DNA of 11,885 nucleotides. It comes from Campylobacterales bacterium. GTDB lineage: Bacteria > Campylobacterota > Campylobacteria > Campylobacterales > SZUA-545. The stretch spans positions 1-11,885 of the forward strand of contig JAOXRY010000328.1 of the NCBI GenBank assembly GCA_025800305.1, written 5' to 3'. Positions 6,025-11,885 of the stretch are shown here, piece after piece. A program made the position numbers and the translations under genes. The notes beneath the pieces are model-generated. The model saw only the letters and a program-made list of their open reading frames with translations, was not told where the DNA came from and searched no databases. Numbering within the stretch: the first letter of the stretch is position 1; each line of letters starts with the position of its first letter.

Positions 6025-6273
6025 ATGTCAAATACAATTACCTTAGCCAGGTTATATGAAGACCAAGGGCATAAAAATGATGCCCTTGGTATTTATCAAG
6101 AGATCTTAAAACAAGATCCAACTAATAAAGAGGTAATTGAAGCTATCGCTAGACTCACTGGTCATCGAAAAGAGTTTTTAGGGGTTGATAAGAAAAAATT
6201 AAATTATTTTATTAAGATGACAAAAGAAGAAGATTTTCTAAAATTTGAAAGATGGTTGGCTAAGTGGAATTAA
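6025..6273 (+). CDS. Small single-TPR protein
   Basis: An 82-residue protein whose first ~36 residues form one tetratricopeptide repeat: L-A-R-L-Y-E-D-Q-G, then A-L-G-I-Y-Q-E-I-L-K-Q-D-P, with the TPR consensus L/Y/G/A/Y/P positions. The rest is lysine-rich and helical, ending in F-E-R-W-L-A-K-W. One TPR alone is usually not a stable scaffold, so it probably acts as a small adaptor or a multimer. It starts 7 nt after leuB with no strong ribosome-binding site, and its end overlaps the CiaD-like gene by 10 nt. A small gene of unknown function also sits just before ciaD in C. jejuni (Cj0787, from memory), and this may be its counterpart. The exact role is unknown. Confidence 0.8.
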   Translation: MSNTITLARLYEDQGHKNDALGIYQEILKQDPTNKEVIEAIARLTGHRKEFLGVDKKKLNYFIKMTKEEDFLKFERWLAKWN

Positions 6274-6665
6274 AAGATCTAGTAAAAGAGGTTCTTGGAG
6301 AGATTCAAGCAACTGAACAAGAGAACAAAAATCCAGAAGATGAACTGCAAAAAGTAAAAGAGATTCAAGAAATCTTCAATGAACAAGATAATGATGATTT
6401 GGAAGAAAAACAATCTGATGTTGAACCTGAAGAGTCTATTGAACAACCTAGTGAAGTGAAAAATCAAGAAACTCTATTGTCAGATGAATCAGAATTTTTA
6501 AATTCCCTTCGAGAAAGATTATTGGTTCTTTTTGAAGGATTTAACTCTCCAAATAATACCAATGTAGAAGCTAAATTAGATCTTACTGTGAATTTTTTAG
6601 AACTGGTTTTAGCAAAAGTAGAAGATAGACTTGATACTATCAATGAACCTACCAAAAAAGATTAA
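6264..6665 (+). CDS. CiaD-like acidic protein
   Basis: A 133-residue, strongly acidic protein. It has a helical N-terminus (MELKDLVKEVLGEI), a disordered Glu/Gln/Asn/Asp-rich middle (~18-72) and an ordered helical C-terminal part (~75-125, including E-F-L-N-S-L-R-E-R-L-L-V-L-F-E-G and L-T-V-N-F-L-E-L-V-L-A-K-V-E-D-R-L). It lies directly before cca and purU, the same place as ciaD (Cj0788) before cca (Cj0789) and purU (Cj0790) in C. jejuni. The N-terminus also resembles CiaD as I recall it. In C. jejuni CiaD is exported by the flagellar apparatus and affects host-cell invasion. Here the setting is purely housekeeping, so an ancestral bacterial role is as likely as secretion. Family assignment rests on gene order and remembered similarity, so it is moderate. 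It overlaps cca by 23 nt. Confidence 0.7.
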   Translation: MELKDLVKEVLGEIQATEQENKNPEDELQKVKEIQEIFNEQDNDDLEEKQSDVEPEESIEQPSEVKNQETLLSDESEFLNSLRERLLVLFEGFNSPNNTNVEAKLDLTVNFLELVLAKVEDRLDTINEPTKKD

Positions 6666-7764
6666 TCAAAATCTACAAATTCTAAAAGATTTACTTTCCA
6701 ATCATACAAATAGAGCTTATTTTGTAGGTGGAAGTGTTCGTGATTACTTTTTAAACCAGCCTACAAAAGATATTGATATAGAGGTTTTTGATATCTCAGA
6801 GGAAGTTTTTTCCAAACTTATGGAAAGTATTGAGGCAAAAGGGATAGGAAAAAGTTTTTTTGTTTACAAATGGAAAAATTTTGATATCTCTCTTCCTAGA
6901 GTTGAATCAAAGGTTTCAACAGGTCATACAGGTTTTGCTATCTCCTTAACCAATGACATTAAGCTGGCAGCTTCAAGAAGAGACTTTACTGTGAACTCTA
7001 TGATGATAAATATTTTCACAAACGAGTTGGTTGATAGTTATAGTGGAAAAGAAGATCTTCATAATAAGATCTTAAGGGTAGTCAATAAAGATAAGTTTGG
7101 TGAAGATAGTTTAAGGGTTCTAAGAGGAATGCAGTTTAGTAGTCGTCTTGGGTTTTCCATAGAAAGTGATACTCTGAAACTTTGTCAAACTATCTCTTTA
7201 AAAGATCTTTCTAAAGAGAGAGTTTTTTTAGAGTTTGAAAAGATTTTTCAAAGTGATTTTTTACATTTTGGTATTTTTTATTTTCACTATTTGGGAATTG
7301 ACAAAAAAATCTTTAAAATTAAGATCTCAAAAGAGGAACTTTTTACAATGATGAATGATTGTAAAAAAGCCATTGCTTTAGTTTCACAAAATAGTAAAAA
7401 ATATGTTTTTCTCTACTTTTTAAGAGAGGTTACAAAGAGTGATATAAGAAGAATATTATCAGTTATTAATACTCCTAAAGAGTATTATAGTTTTTTTAAA
7501 GAACAACCACATTTAAAGACTATTAAAAATTATAAAAGTCTGGTAAAATTAGCCTCTTTAAATCCGCTGGAAGATTGGATAGGTCTTTACAAAAGCGGTT
7601 ATTACGATTTTGCCAAGAAACACGGCTTATTGAAAGATAAGTTTCAAATAGAGATAACACCAAGAAAGCTTTTAGCAGAAGGCTTTAGGGGTAAGGAACT
7701 TGGACTAGAGTTAGAAAATAGAATTGATAAGGAAATAGATAGATGGATAAATGGACACTGTTAA
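6643..7764 (+). CDS. cca: CCA-adding tRNA nucleotidyltransferase (class II)
   Basis: Polymerase beta-superfamily nucleotidyltransferase that adds or repairs the 3' CCA end of tRNAs. It is 373 residues from ATG 6643; an upstream in-frame TTG at 6631 would add four residues. Motifs from ATG 6643: nucleotide-binding G-G-S-V-R-D at 29-34; catalytic D43-x-D45 in K-D-I-D-I-E-V-F; RRDFTVNSM at 112-120, which fits the class II R-R-D-F-T-x-N-A/S-M motif; and E-D-S-L-R-V-L-R-G-M-Q-F-S-S-R-L-G-F at 154-171. The C-terminal half is lysine- and phenylalanine-rich and poorly conserved, as usual. I see no HD phosphohydrolase motif, so it lacks the extra repair domain of E. coli Cca. Poly(A) polymerase is the alternative, but C. 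jejuni synteny supports cca. It overlaps the CiaD-like gene by 23 nt and purU by 22 nt. Confidence 0.9.
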   Translation: MNLPKKINQNLQILKDLLSNHTNRAYFVGGSVRDYFLNQPTKDIDIEVFDISEEVFSKLMESIEAKGIGKSFFVYKWKNFDISLPRVESKVSTGHTGFAISLTNDIKLAASRRDFTVNSMMINIFTNELVDSYSGKEDLHNKILRVVNKDKFGEDSLRVLRGMQFSSRLGFSIESDTLKLCQTISLKDLSKERVFLEFEKIFQSDFLHFGIFYFHYLGIDKKIFKIKISKEELFTMMNDCKKAIALVSQNSKKYVFLYFLREVTKSDIRRILSVINTPKEYYSFFKEQPHLKTIKNYKSLVKLASLNPLEDWIGLYKSGYYDFAKKHGLLKDKFQIEITPRKLLAEGFRGKELGLELENRIDKEIDRWINGHC

Positions 7765-8573
7765 TTGATACAGTAGACCAAAAGGGACTGATACATAAAG
7801 TTAGTGGAGTTCTTTTTAATGATAATCTCAATGTAATTAAAACAAACGAGTTTGTTGATCATGACAATAATCGTTTTTTTATGAGAAGTGAAATAGAGGG
7901 TGATGTTCACGAAGATAAGATCTTAGATGAGTTAAAAGAGATTATTCCAAATGCAACAGTAAAACTTACTCCTGTAAAGAAAAAAGAGATTGTTGTTCTT
8001 GTTACAAAAGAGTCACACGCTATTGGTGATATGCTCATTAAACATGAATTTGGTGAGTTAAATGCAACTATCAAAGCAGTAATAGGAAACCATGATGTAC
8101 TACAACCATTGGTAGAAAAGTTTAATCTGCCTTTTCATTATATAACCCATGAGGGAAAATCAAGAGAAGACCATGAAAAAGAGATAAGAGAGGTTATTGA
8201 CTCTTACAATCCTGAATATGTTGTTTTAGCAAAGTATATGAGAATTTTAACTCCTAAATTTATTGAGAATTTAGAAAATAAGATTATTAATATTCACCAC
8301 TCATTCTTACCTGCTTTTATTGGTGCAAATCCATATAAACAAGCATATGAAAGAGGTGTAAAGATTATTGGGGCAACTTCTCACTTTGTAAACAATGATT
8401 TAGATGAAGGACCAATTATCTATCAAAGTATCACCCCTGTTGATCATACTTATAGTTGGCAAGACATGATGAGTAAAGGAAAAGATGTTGAGAAGAATGT
8501 TTTAACATCTGCTTTAAAACTTGTGTTTAATGACCAAGTCTTCGTTCACGGGAATAAGACAATAATCCTTTAA
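7743..8573 (+). CDS. purU: Formyltetrahydrofolate deformylase PurU
   Basis: Hydrolyses 10-formyltetrahydrofolate to tetrahydrofolate and formate, balancing the one-carbon pool and supplying formate for the PurT route of purine synthesis. It is 276 residues, the normal length. An N-terminal ACT domain (~3-78, beginning W-T-L-L-I-D-T-V-D-Q-K-G-L-I) is where glycine and methionine act in E. coli. The formyltransferase-fold domain (~82-276) has N183-I-H185-H-S-F-L-P and D221-E-G-P-I-I, matching the Asn-His-Asp catalytic triad of the family. The ACT domain and the N-I-H-H-S-F-L-P variant separate it from PurN. ATG 7743 lies in the 3' end of cca (22-nt overlap), and the methyltransferase gene begins 3 nt after the stop. 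Confidence 0.95.
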   Translation: MDKWTLLIDTVDQKGLIHKVSGVLFNDNLNVIKTNEFVDHDNNRFFMRSEIEGDVHEDKILDELKEIIPNATVKLTPVKKKEIVVLVTKESHAIGDMLIKHEFGELNATIKAVIGNHDVLQPLVEKFNLPFHYITHEGKSREDHEKEIREVIDSYNPEYVVLAKYMRILTPKFIENLENKIINIHHSFLPAFIGANPYKQAYERGVKIIGATSHFVNNDLDEGPIIYQSITPVDHTYSWQDMMSKGKDVEKNVLTSALKLVFNDQVFVHGNKTIIL

Positions 8574-8576
8574 TAT

Positions 8577-9179
8577 ATGCTTTTTAGACGGTTAGCAATT
8601 AGAACAGCCCACGATAGACAAAGACTTATCTATAAAGATCTTCATAGAAGATTTAGTGCTAACCACAAAGCTCTTCATTGGTCCAATCCAGATAATCAGA
8701 TCTTACGTTTTATGGTTTTAGAAGAGATGGGAAATCTCAAAGGTCGTAAAGTTTTAGATATTGGATCTGGATTAGGTGATTTTTACAACTATCTTCATGC
8801 TAAAAATATAAAGTGTAGATACACAGGCTATGACATTGTTGATGAGTTTATTTTAGAGGCAAAAAAACGGTATCGAAATGCCCATTTTGAAAATAGAAAT
8901 ATTTTAATGAATAGATCTCATGAGAGGTTTGATTATGTTTTTTCCAGTGGGCTTTTTGCTTTTGGTAATACTACTTTTTTTCAAGAGATGATAAAAGAAG
9001 CTCTTAGCATTAGCCGTTTTGGTTACGCTTTTAATGTGTACAAACCAGAGTACGATGATGATTTTTTCTCTGTTGATGTTGAAGATGTGCTGCGGTTTTG
9101 TAAAACTTTAGATCTTGGAAAGGTTGTCTATAAAGATAACTATCTTAAAAACGACACAACCTTCTTTCTATACAAATGA
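8577..9179 (+). CDS. Class I SAM-dependent methyltransferase, substrate unknown
   Basis: A 200-residue soluble protein with a Rossmann-type SAM fold. Motif I is V-L-D-I-G-S-G-L-G-D-F at 59-69, and the acidic motif II residue is D86 in Y-T-G-Y-D-I. A later strand, F-D-Y-V-F-S-S-G-L-F-A-F near 123-134, would be motif IV. The arginine/histidine-rich N-terminus (~1-35) could contact nucleic acid or another acidic partner. Small-molecule or protein methylation is equally possible. The gene begins 3 nt after purU and overlaps the ThiE-like gene by 4 nt (ATGA), so all three are likely co-translated. I do not recognise a named family. Domain assignment is firm; substrate is open. Confidence 0.85.
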   Translation: MLFRRLAIRTAHDRQRLIYKDLHRRFSANHKALHWSNPDNQILRFMVLEEMGNLKGRKVLDIGSGLGDFYNYLHAKNIKCRYTGYDIVDEFILEAKKRYRNAHFENRNILMNRSHERFDYVFSSGLFAFGNTTFFQEMIKEALSISRFGYAFNVYKPEYDDDFFSVDVEDVLRFCKTLDLGKVVYKDNYLKNDTTFFLYK

Positions 9180-9724
9180 TTAAGTATCAAATCACAGATC
9201 CTAAATATTTTACAACAGATCCCCACAGGTTTTTACTGCAACTCTCTAGATCTGTAAGAAAACACAAACCAGAATTTATCTGCTATAGGGATAAAACAAA
9301 AATTAATAGAGAAAAGATCTCCAAGCTTCTAAAACTCTCCTCAAAGAACTATAGAACCAAATTTATCATTAACCAAGATCTAAACTTAGCGGTAAAATAT
9401 AAATTCTACGGAATACATCTTACTTCTAAGCAGTTTAAATTAATTAAAGAAGCAAAAAGAAAAGGTCTTTTTGTTGTTGTAAGCACCCATACAGAAAAAG
9501 AGATTCAGCAGGTTTTAAAATTAGGTGGAGATCTTGTTACTTACAGTCCTATTTTTAAAACACCAAATAAGGGAGAGCCTAAAGGTGTTGAAGACTTCAA
9601 AAAAATAGCATTAAAGTATAAAAAAAGAGTCATAGCTTTAGGAGGAATCACAACAGACAAAGAAGTTGAAAAAGTCTTTAAAGCTTATGGTTATGGGATC
9701 GCTTCTATAAGATTCTTTGTGTGA
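9176..9724 (+). CDS. ThiE/TenI-like TIM-barrel protein lacking canonical metal residues
   Basis: A 182-residue protein of the thiamine phosphate synthase/TenI superfamily, shorter than typical ThiE (~210). Matching elements are Y-x-I-T-D at the start, Y-R-D-K at 37-40 (normally Q-L-R-x-K), I-N-Q-D-L-N-L-A at 65-72 (normally I-N-D), G-I-H-L at 79-82, V-S-T-H-T at 102-106, S-P-I-F-K-T-P-N-K at 124-132, and A-L-G-G-I at 154-158. The two aspartates that hold magnesium in ThiE are not where expected: N-D reads N66-Q67, and H-L-G-Q-x-D reads H-L-T-S-K-Q. Thiamine phosphate synthase activity is therefore doubtful; a TenI-like isomerase or other phosphate-binding role is possible. It is last in the leuD run, overlaps the methyltransferase by 4 nt and is followed by the chemoreceptor promoter. 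Confidence 0.82.
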   Translation: MIKYQITDPKYFTTDPHRFLLQLSRSVRKHKPEFICYRDKTKINREKISKLLKLSSKNYRTKFIINQDLNLAVKYKFYGIHLTSKQFKLIKEAKRKGLFVVVSTHTEKEIQQVLKLGGDLVTYSPIFKTPNKGEPKGVEDFKKIALKYKKRVIALGGITTDKEVEKVFKAYGYGIASIRFFV

Positions 9725-9732
9725 AAGTTAAG

Positions 9733-9776
9733 TTGTAACTATTTAGTAACTAATTTGTAACCTTTTTGTAATATAC
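9733..9776 (+). repeat. Four tandem 11-bp repeats upstream of the chemoreceptor gene
   Basis: Units are TTGTAACTATT (9733-9743), TAGTAACTAAT (9744-9754), TTGTAACCTTT (9755-9765) and TTGTAATATAC (9766-9776). The GTAAC/GTAAT cores begin at 9735, 9746, 9757 and 9768, exactly 11 bp apart, so all fall on nearly the same DNA face. The fourth unit overlaps the -10 box. Head-to-tail 11-bp half-sites are typical of OmpR/PhoB-type response regulators. Phased T-tracts upstream of Campylobacterota sigma-70 promoters are the alternative. Confidence 0.7.
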
Positions 9777-9777
9777 T
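9772..9777 (+). promoter_or_regulatory. -10 box of the chemoreceptor gene
   Basis: TATACT (5 of 6 matches to TATAAT) directly ends the 11-bp repeat array. There is no -35 hexamer at 16-18 bp. Transcription from ~9784 would give a ~30-nt leader containing the AAGGA ribosome-binding site (9802-9806), 7 nt before the ATG. Confidence 0.55.
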
Positions 9778-9813
9778 AGTGGGTTTTATTAAGAAGAGGC
9801 AAAGGATTAAAAT

Positions 9814-11691
9814 ATGCTTAAACGTTTATCAATAAACAGTAGATTAATTTTAGTAAATCTTATAGGGGTTGTAGGAGTTCTTTCTGTAGTTCTTATGTCA
9901 AATCATACAGTTAGTGTCCAGTCACAATTAGCAAGTGCAGGAAAATTAGTTGTAGATGTTCGAAAAGATGTTTTAACTCTAAGAAAACATGAAAAAGATT
10001 TTCTTGCAAGAAAAGATCTTAAGTACAAAGTTAAGTTTGATAAAGATACAACAAAGTTATTAAAAGATCTTTCTAAACTACAAAATACTTTAGAAGCAAA
10101 TGCTATAAATAGCAAAATAGTAGATGATTATAAAAAAGTAGTAAAAAATTATCAAAGTTCTTTCCATAAAATAGTTGCTGTTCAACAAGAGATTGGATTA
10201 GATCATAAAAGTGGTCTTCATGGTACTTTAAGAAGTAGTATTCACAAAGCCGAAACAGTTTTTAAAGAGTTTAACAACTATAAACTTTTGAAAGATATGT
10301 TAATGCTTAGAAGAAATGAAAAAGATTTTTTTCAAAGGCTTTCAATAAAATACCAAGATAAATTCAATAAAAATTTTCATGTTTTAGTAGAAGATATTGA
10401 TAGTTCAAACTTAAAACTTCAAGATAAAAAAATTTCAAAAGAACTTGCCAAGCTTTATAAAGATGATTTTTTAAAGATAATCAAGCTTTATCAAGTTAAA
10501 GGACTAGACTCAAAAAGTGGAATTCATGGGGAGATGAGAAAAACAATTCACCAAACAAAAACTCTTTATAAACAACTTTCAAAAAAAGTAAATACTGCAG
10601 TAGAGGAAAAAGTAGACTCTTTACAAAACTTTCTTCTTATAAAGGCACTTGGAATCATGGTTGGAATTACAGCTTTAATTTTCTTTATAGGTCAATCAAT
10701 TATCCATCCATTAAAACGACTAGGAGTTGTTGCTAATGATCTATCTACAGGAGATAAAGATCTAACAAAAAGAATTGCTATAGACACAGAAGATGAGTTA
10801 AAAACAGTAGTAGATGATATTAATAGTTTTATAGAAAAAATACAAATGACAATTTCAGAAGTGAAAATTACATCTTCAGAAAATGCCAGTGTTTCAGAGG
10901 AGTTATCTGAAACATCTAAAACTATTGGACAAAGAGTTGAAGAAACCAGTGAAACTATCCATAATACAACAGAACACACAGTAAAAATGGAAACAATGTT
11001 AAGAGGTTATTTAGAAGATGCAATAGAAACTAAAGAAGATATAGAAAAAGCTAATGAAAATCTATTTACAGCAGAAAAAGTGATTCAAGACCTTGTGAAA
11101 AATATTGCAAAAAGTTCAGAGATAGAAATGGAGATGGCAGAGCGACTGAATAATCTTACAGGAGATGCTGAGCAAGTAAAAGGGGTTTTAACTGTTATTA
11201 GTGATATTGCAGAACAAACAAACCTTTTGGCTCTAAATGCCGCAATAGAAGCTGCTAGAGCAGGGGAACATGGACGAGGTTTTGCTGTTGTTGCAGATGA
11301 AGTAAGAAAACTAGCAGAAAGAACACAAAAAAGCCTTAGTGAGATTAATGCAACAGTCAATATTATTGTTCAAAATGTAATGGACTCTAGTAAGCAAATG
11401 GGCGAAAATGCCAATGATATTCAAGGACTTGTAACATCTTCAGAAGAGGCAGGAAAAACCATACTAGAAAGTAAAGAACTTATAGGAAAAGCTTTTGAAA
11501 TGGCAGAAAAAAGTGAAGATATGGCTCAAACTATTTCCACTGGAATTAAACAGATTTCCAATGATATAGAAAATGTAAATAATTCATCAGTCTCAAATAC
11601 AAGAAGTGTAGAAGAAATTGCTACTGCATCTGAACATCTTTCAAGTTTATCATCATCATTAGATCATAAATTGGATATTTTTAAAACATAA
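9814..11691 (+). CDS. Methyl-accepting chemotaxis protein with HBM-type double helical sensor
   Basis: A 625-residue inner-membrane chemoreceptor that signals to CheA/CheW. Order: TM1 ~9-28; periplasmic sensor ~30-268; TM2 ~272-294; HAMP ~296-345; long cytoplasmic coiled coil with the hairpin tip at ~464-507, carrying the near-invariant E-Q-T-N-L-L-A-L-N-A-A-I-E-A-A-R-A-G-E and G-R-G-F-A-V-V-A-D-E-V-R-K-L-A. The sensor is internally duplicated: L-R-K-H-E-K-D-F-L-A-R (56-66) matches L-R-R-N-E-K-D-F-F-Q-R (165-175), and G-L-D-H-K-S-G-L-H-G (128-137) matches G-L-D-S-K-S-G-I-H-G (230-239). This is the HBM pattern known from Pseudomonas putida McpS, which binds TCA-cycle acids. The ligand here is unknown. 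No CheR/CheB-tethering pentapeptide ends the protein (D-I-F-K-T). It is a single gene with its own promoter. The family is firm; the HBM label is fairly firm. Confidence 0.92.
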   Translation: MLKRLSINSRLILVNLIGVVGVLSVVLMSNHTVSVQSQLASAGKLVVDVRKDVLTLRKHEKDFLARKDLKYKVKFDKDTTKLLKDLSKLQNTLEANAINSKIVDDYKKVVKNYQSSFHKIVAVQQEIGLDHKSGLHGTLRSSIHKAETVFKEFNNYKLLKDMLMLRRNEKDFFQRLSIKYQDKFNKNFHVLVEDIDSSNLKLQDKKISKELAKLYKDDFLKIIKLYQVKGLDSKSGIHGEMRKTIHQTKTLYKQLSKKVNTAVEEKVDSLQNFLLIKALGIMVGITALIFFIGQSIIHPLKRLGVVANDLSTGDKDLTKRIAIDTEDELKTVVDDINSFIEKIQMTISEVKITSSENASVSEELSETSKTIGQRVEETSETIHNTTEHTVKMETMLRGYLEDAIETKEDIEKANENLFTAEKVIQDLVKNIAKSSEIEMEMAERLNNLTGDAEQVKGVLTVISDIAEQTNLLALNAAIEAARAGEHGRGFAVVADEVRKLAERTQKSLSEINATVNIIVQNVMDSSKQMGENANDIQGLVTSSEEAGKTILESKELIGKAFEMAEKSEDMAQTISTGIKQISNDIENVNNSSVSNTRSVEEIATASEHLSSLSSSLDHKLDIFKT

Positions 11692-11700
11692 AAAAGAGAG

Positions 11701-11725
11701 AAAGGGCTGAGAAATCAACCCTTTT
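11701..11725. terminator. Bidirectional intrinsic terminator between the chemoreceptor and purM
   Basis: AAAGGG (11701-11706) pairs with CCCTTT (11719-11724). Above one C/A mismatch, TGA pairs with TCA around a GAAA tetraloop (11711-11714). On the plus strand it is followed by TTTT within 11722-11725; on the minus strand it is followed by CTCTCTTTTTT. It lies just after the chemoreceptor stop and 7 nt past the purM stop, so it can end both convergent transcripts. Confidence 0.65.
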
Positions 11726-11731
11726 AAAATC

Positions 11732-11885
11732 TTAAAGAATAACTTCCTTATTCCCTGCAACCATCTCACCAATTACATATCCACCAGTCTTAGCACATAC
11801 ATCATCAGCTTTACCTTTAGAAGCTACAACAACCATACCAATACCCATATTGAATGTTCTGTACATTTCTGATTTTTCAACGTGT
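11732..11885 (-). CDS. purM: Phosphoribosylformylglycinamidine cyclo-ligase PurM, C-terminal end (5' part outside window)
   Basis: PurM makes aminoimidazole ribonucleotide from formylglycinamidine ribonucleotide with ATP, in purine synthesis. Only the last 50 residues are present. They read H-V-E-K-S-E-M-Y-R-T-F-N-M-G-I-G-M-V-V-V, then a linker, then G-G-Y-V-I-G-E-M-V-A-G and the C-terminal E-V-I-L. E-M-x-R-T-F-N-x-G-I-G-M and W/Y-x-I-G-E-x-x-x-G are the closing signatures of the PurM/AIR synthetase C-terminal domain. The TAA stop (minus strand, 11734-11732) lies just past the shared terminator, and the gene converges with the chemoreceptor gene. At least 270 residues lie to the right of the window. 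Base 11885 is an incomplete codon. Confidence 0.93.
   Translation of the reverse strand, partial: HVEKSEMYRTFNMGIGMVVVASKGKADDVCAKTGGYVIGEMVAGNKEVIL

Noticed and set aside
6631..6642. TTG at 6631 as the cca start
   Set aside because: It adds only four residues with no conserved content; the ATG at 6643 is preferred, although the ribosome-binding site evidence is weak for both.
10692..10979. 95-residue minus-strand open frame inside the chemoreceptor gene
   Set aside because: It is opposite the HAMP/coiled-coil coding region, lacks a ribosome-binding site and has a Ser/Val-rich composition typical of an antisense shadow.
11085..11360. 91-residue minus-strand open frame opposite the chemoreceptor hairpin tip
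   Set aside because: The plus strand encodes a near-invariant MCP motif there; the antisense frame is a by-product of that codon use.

Overview
The window is A+T-rich bacterial chromosome. Its protein families and gene orders (tlyA-ribF, and CiaD-like gene-cca-purU) point to the Campylobacterota (the former Epsilonproteobacteria). I cannot fix the genus from the sequence alone. I see no tRNA or rRNA gene, insertion sequence, CRISPR array or integrase, so this reads as core chromosome rather than a mobile island.

Layout: (1) 1-459, the 3' part of moaA (molybdopterin biosynthesis), converging with a 4-nt overlap on a minus-strand YgjP/DUF45-type zinc metallopeptidase gene (456-1130). (2) 1190-3429, a plus-strand run of three genes: a ferredoxin:thioredoxin reductase (FTR) catalytic-domain/rhodanese fusion, the rRNA methyltransferase gene tlyA, and ribF (FAD synthesis). 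The tlyA S4 domain is encoded upstream of any ATG, GTG or TTG codon. (3) 3446-4315, a regulatory module: a near-palindromic operator candidate, a 40-residue basic small protein, and an S24 (LexA/CI-like) repressor with an intact Ser-Lys dyad and an Ala-Gly cleavage site. (4) 4432-9724, a compact run of eight genes behind an extended -10 promoter: leuD, leuB, a one-TPR small protein, a CiaD-like protein, cca, purU, an orphan SAM methyltransferase and a ThiE/TenI-like protein. Most of them overlap or nearly abut. (5) 9733-11691, a chemoreceptor with a duplicated helical (HBM-type) sensor, preceded by four tandem 11-bp repeats running into its -10 box. (6) 11701-11885, a bidirectional terminator and the 3' end of purM on the minus strand.

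The genes combine leucine, purine/one-carbon, flavin and cofactor metabolism with tRNA and rRNA maturation, redox/sulfur chemistry, a possible damage-responsive repressor and chemotaxis. The items most worth following up are the non-standard tlyA start, the FTR-rhodanese fusion, the small-protein/S24/operator module, the 11-bp repeat array at the chemoreceptor promoter, the CiaD-like gene inside a leucine/purine operon, and the ThiE-like protein that lacks its expected metal-binding aspartates.
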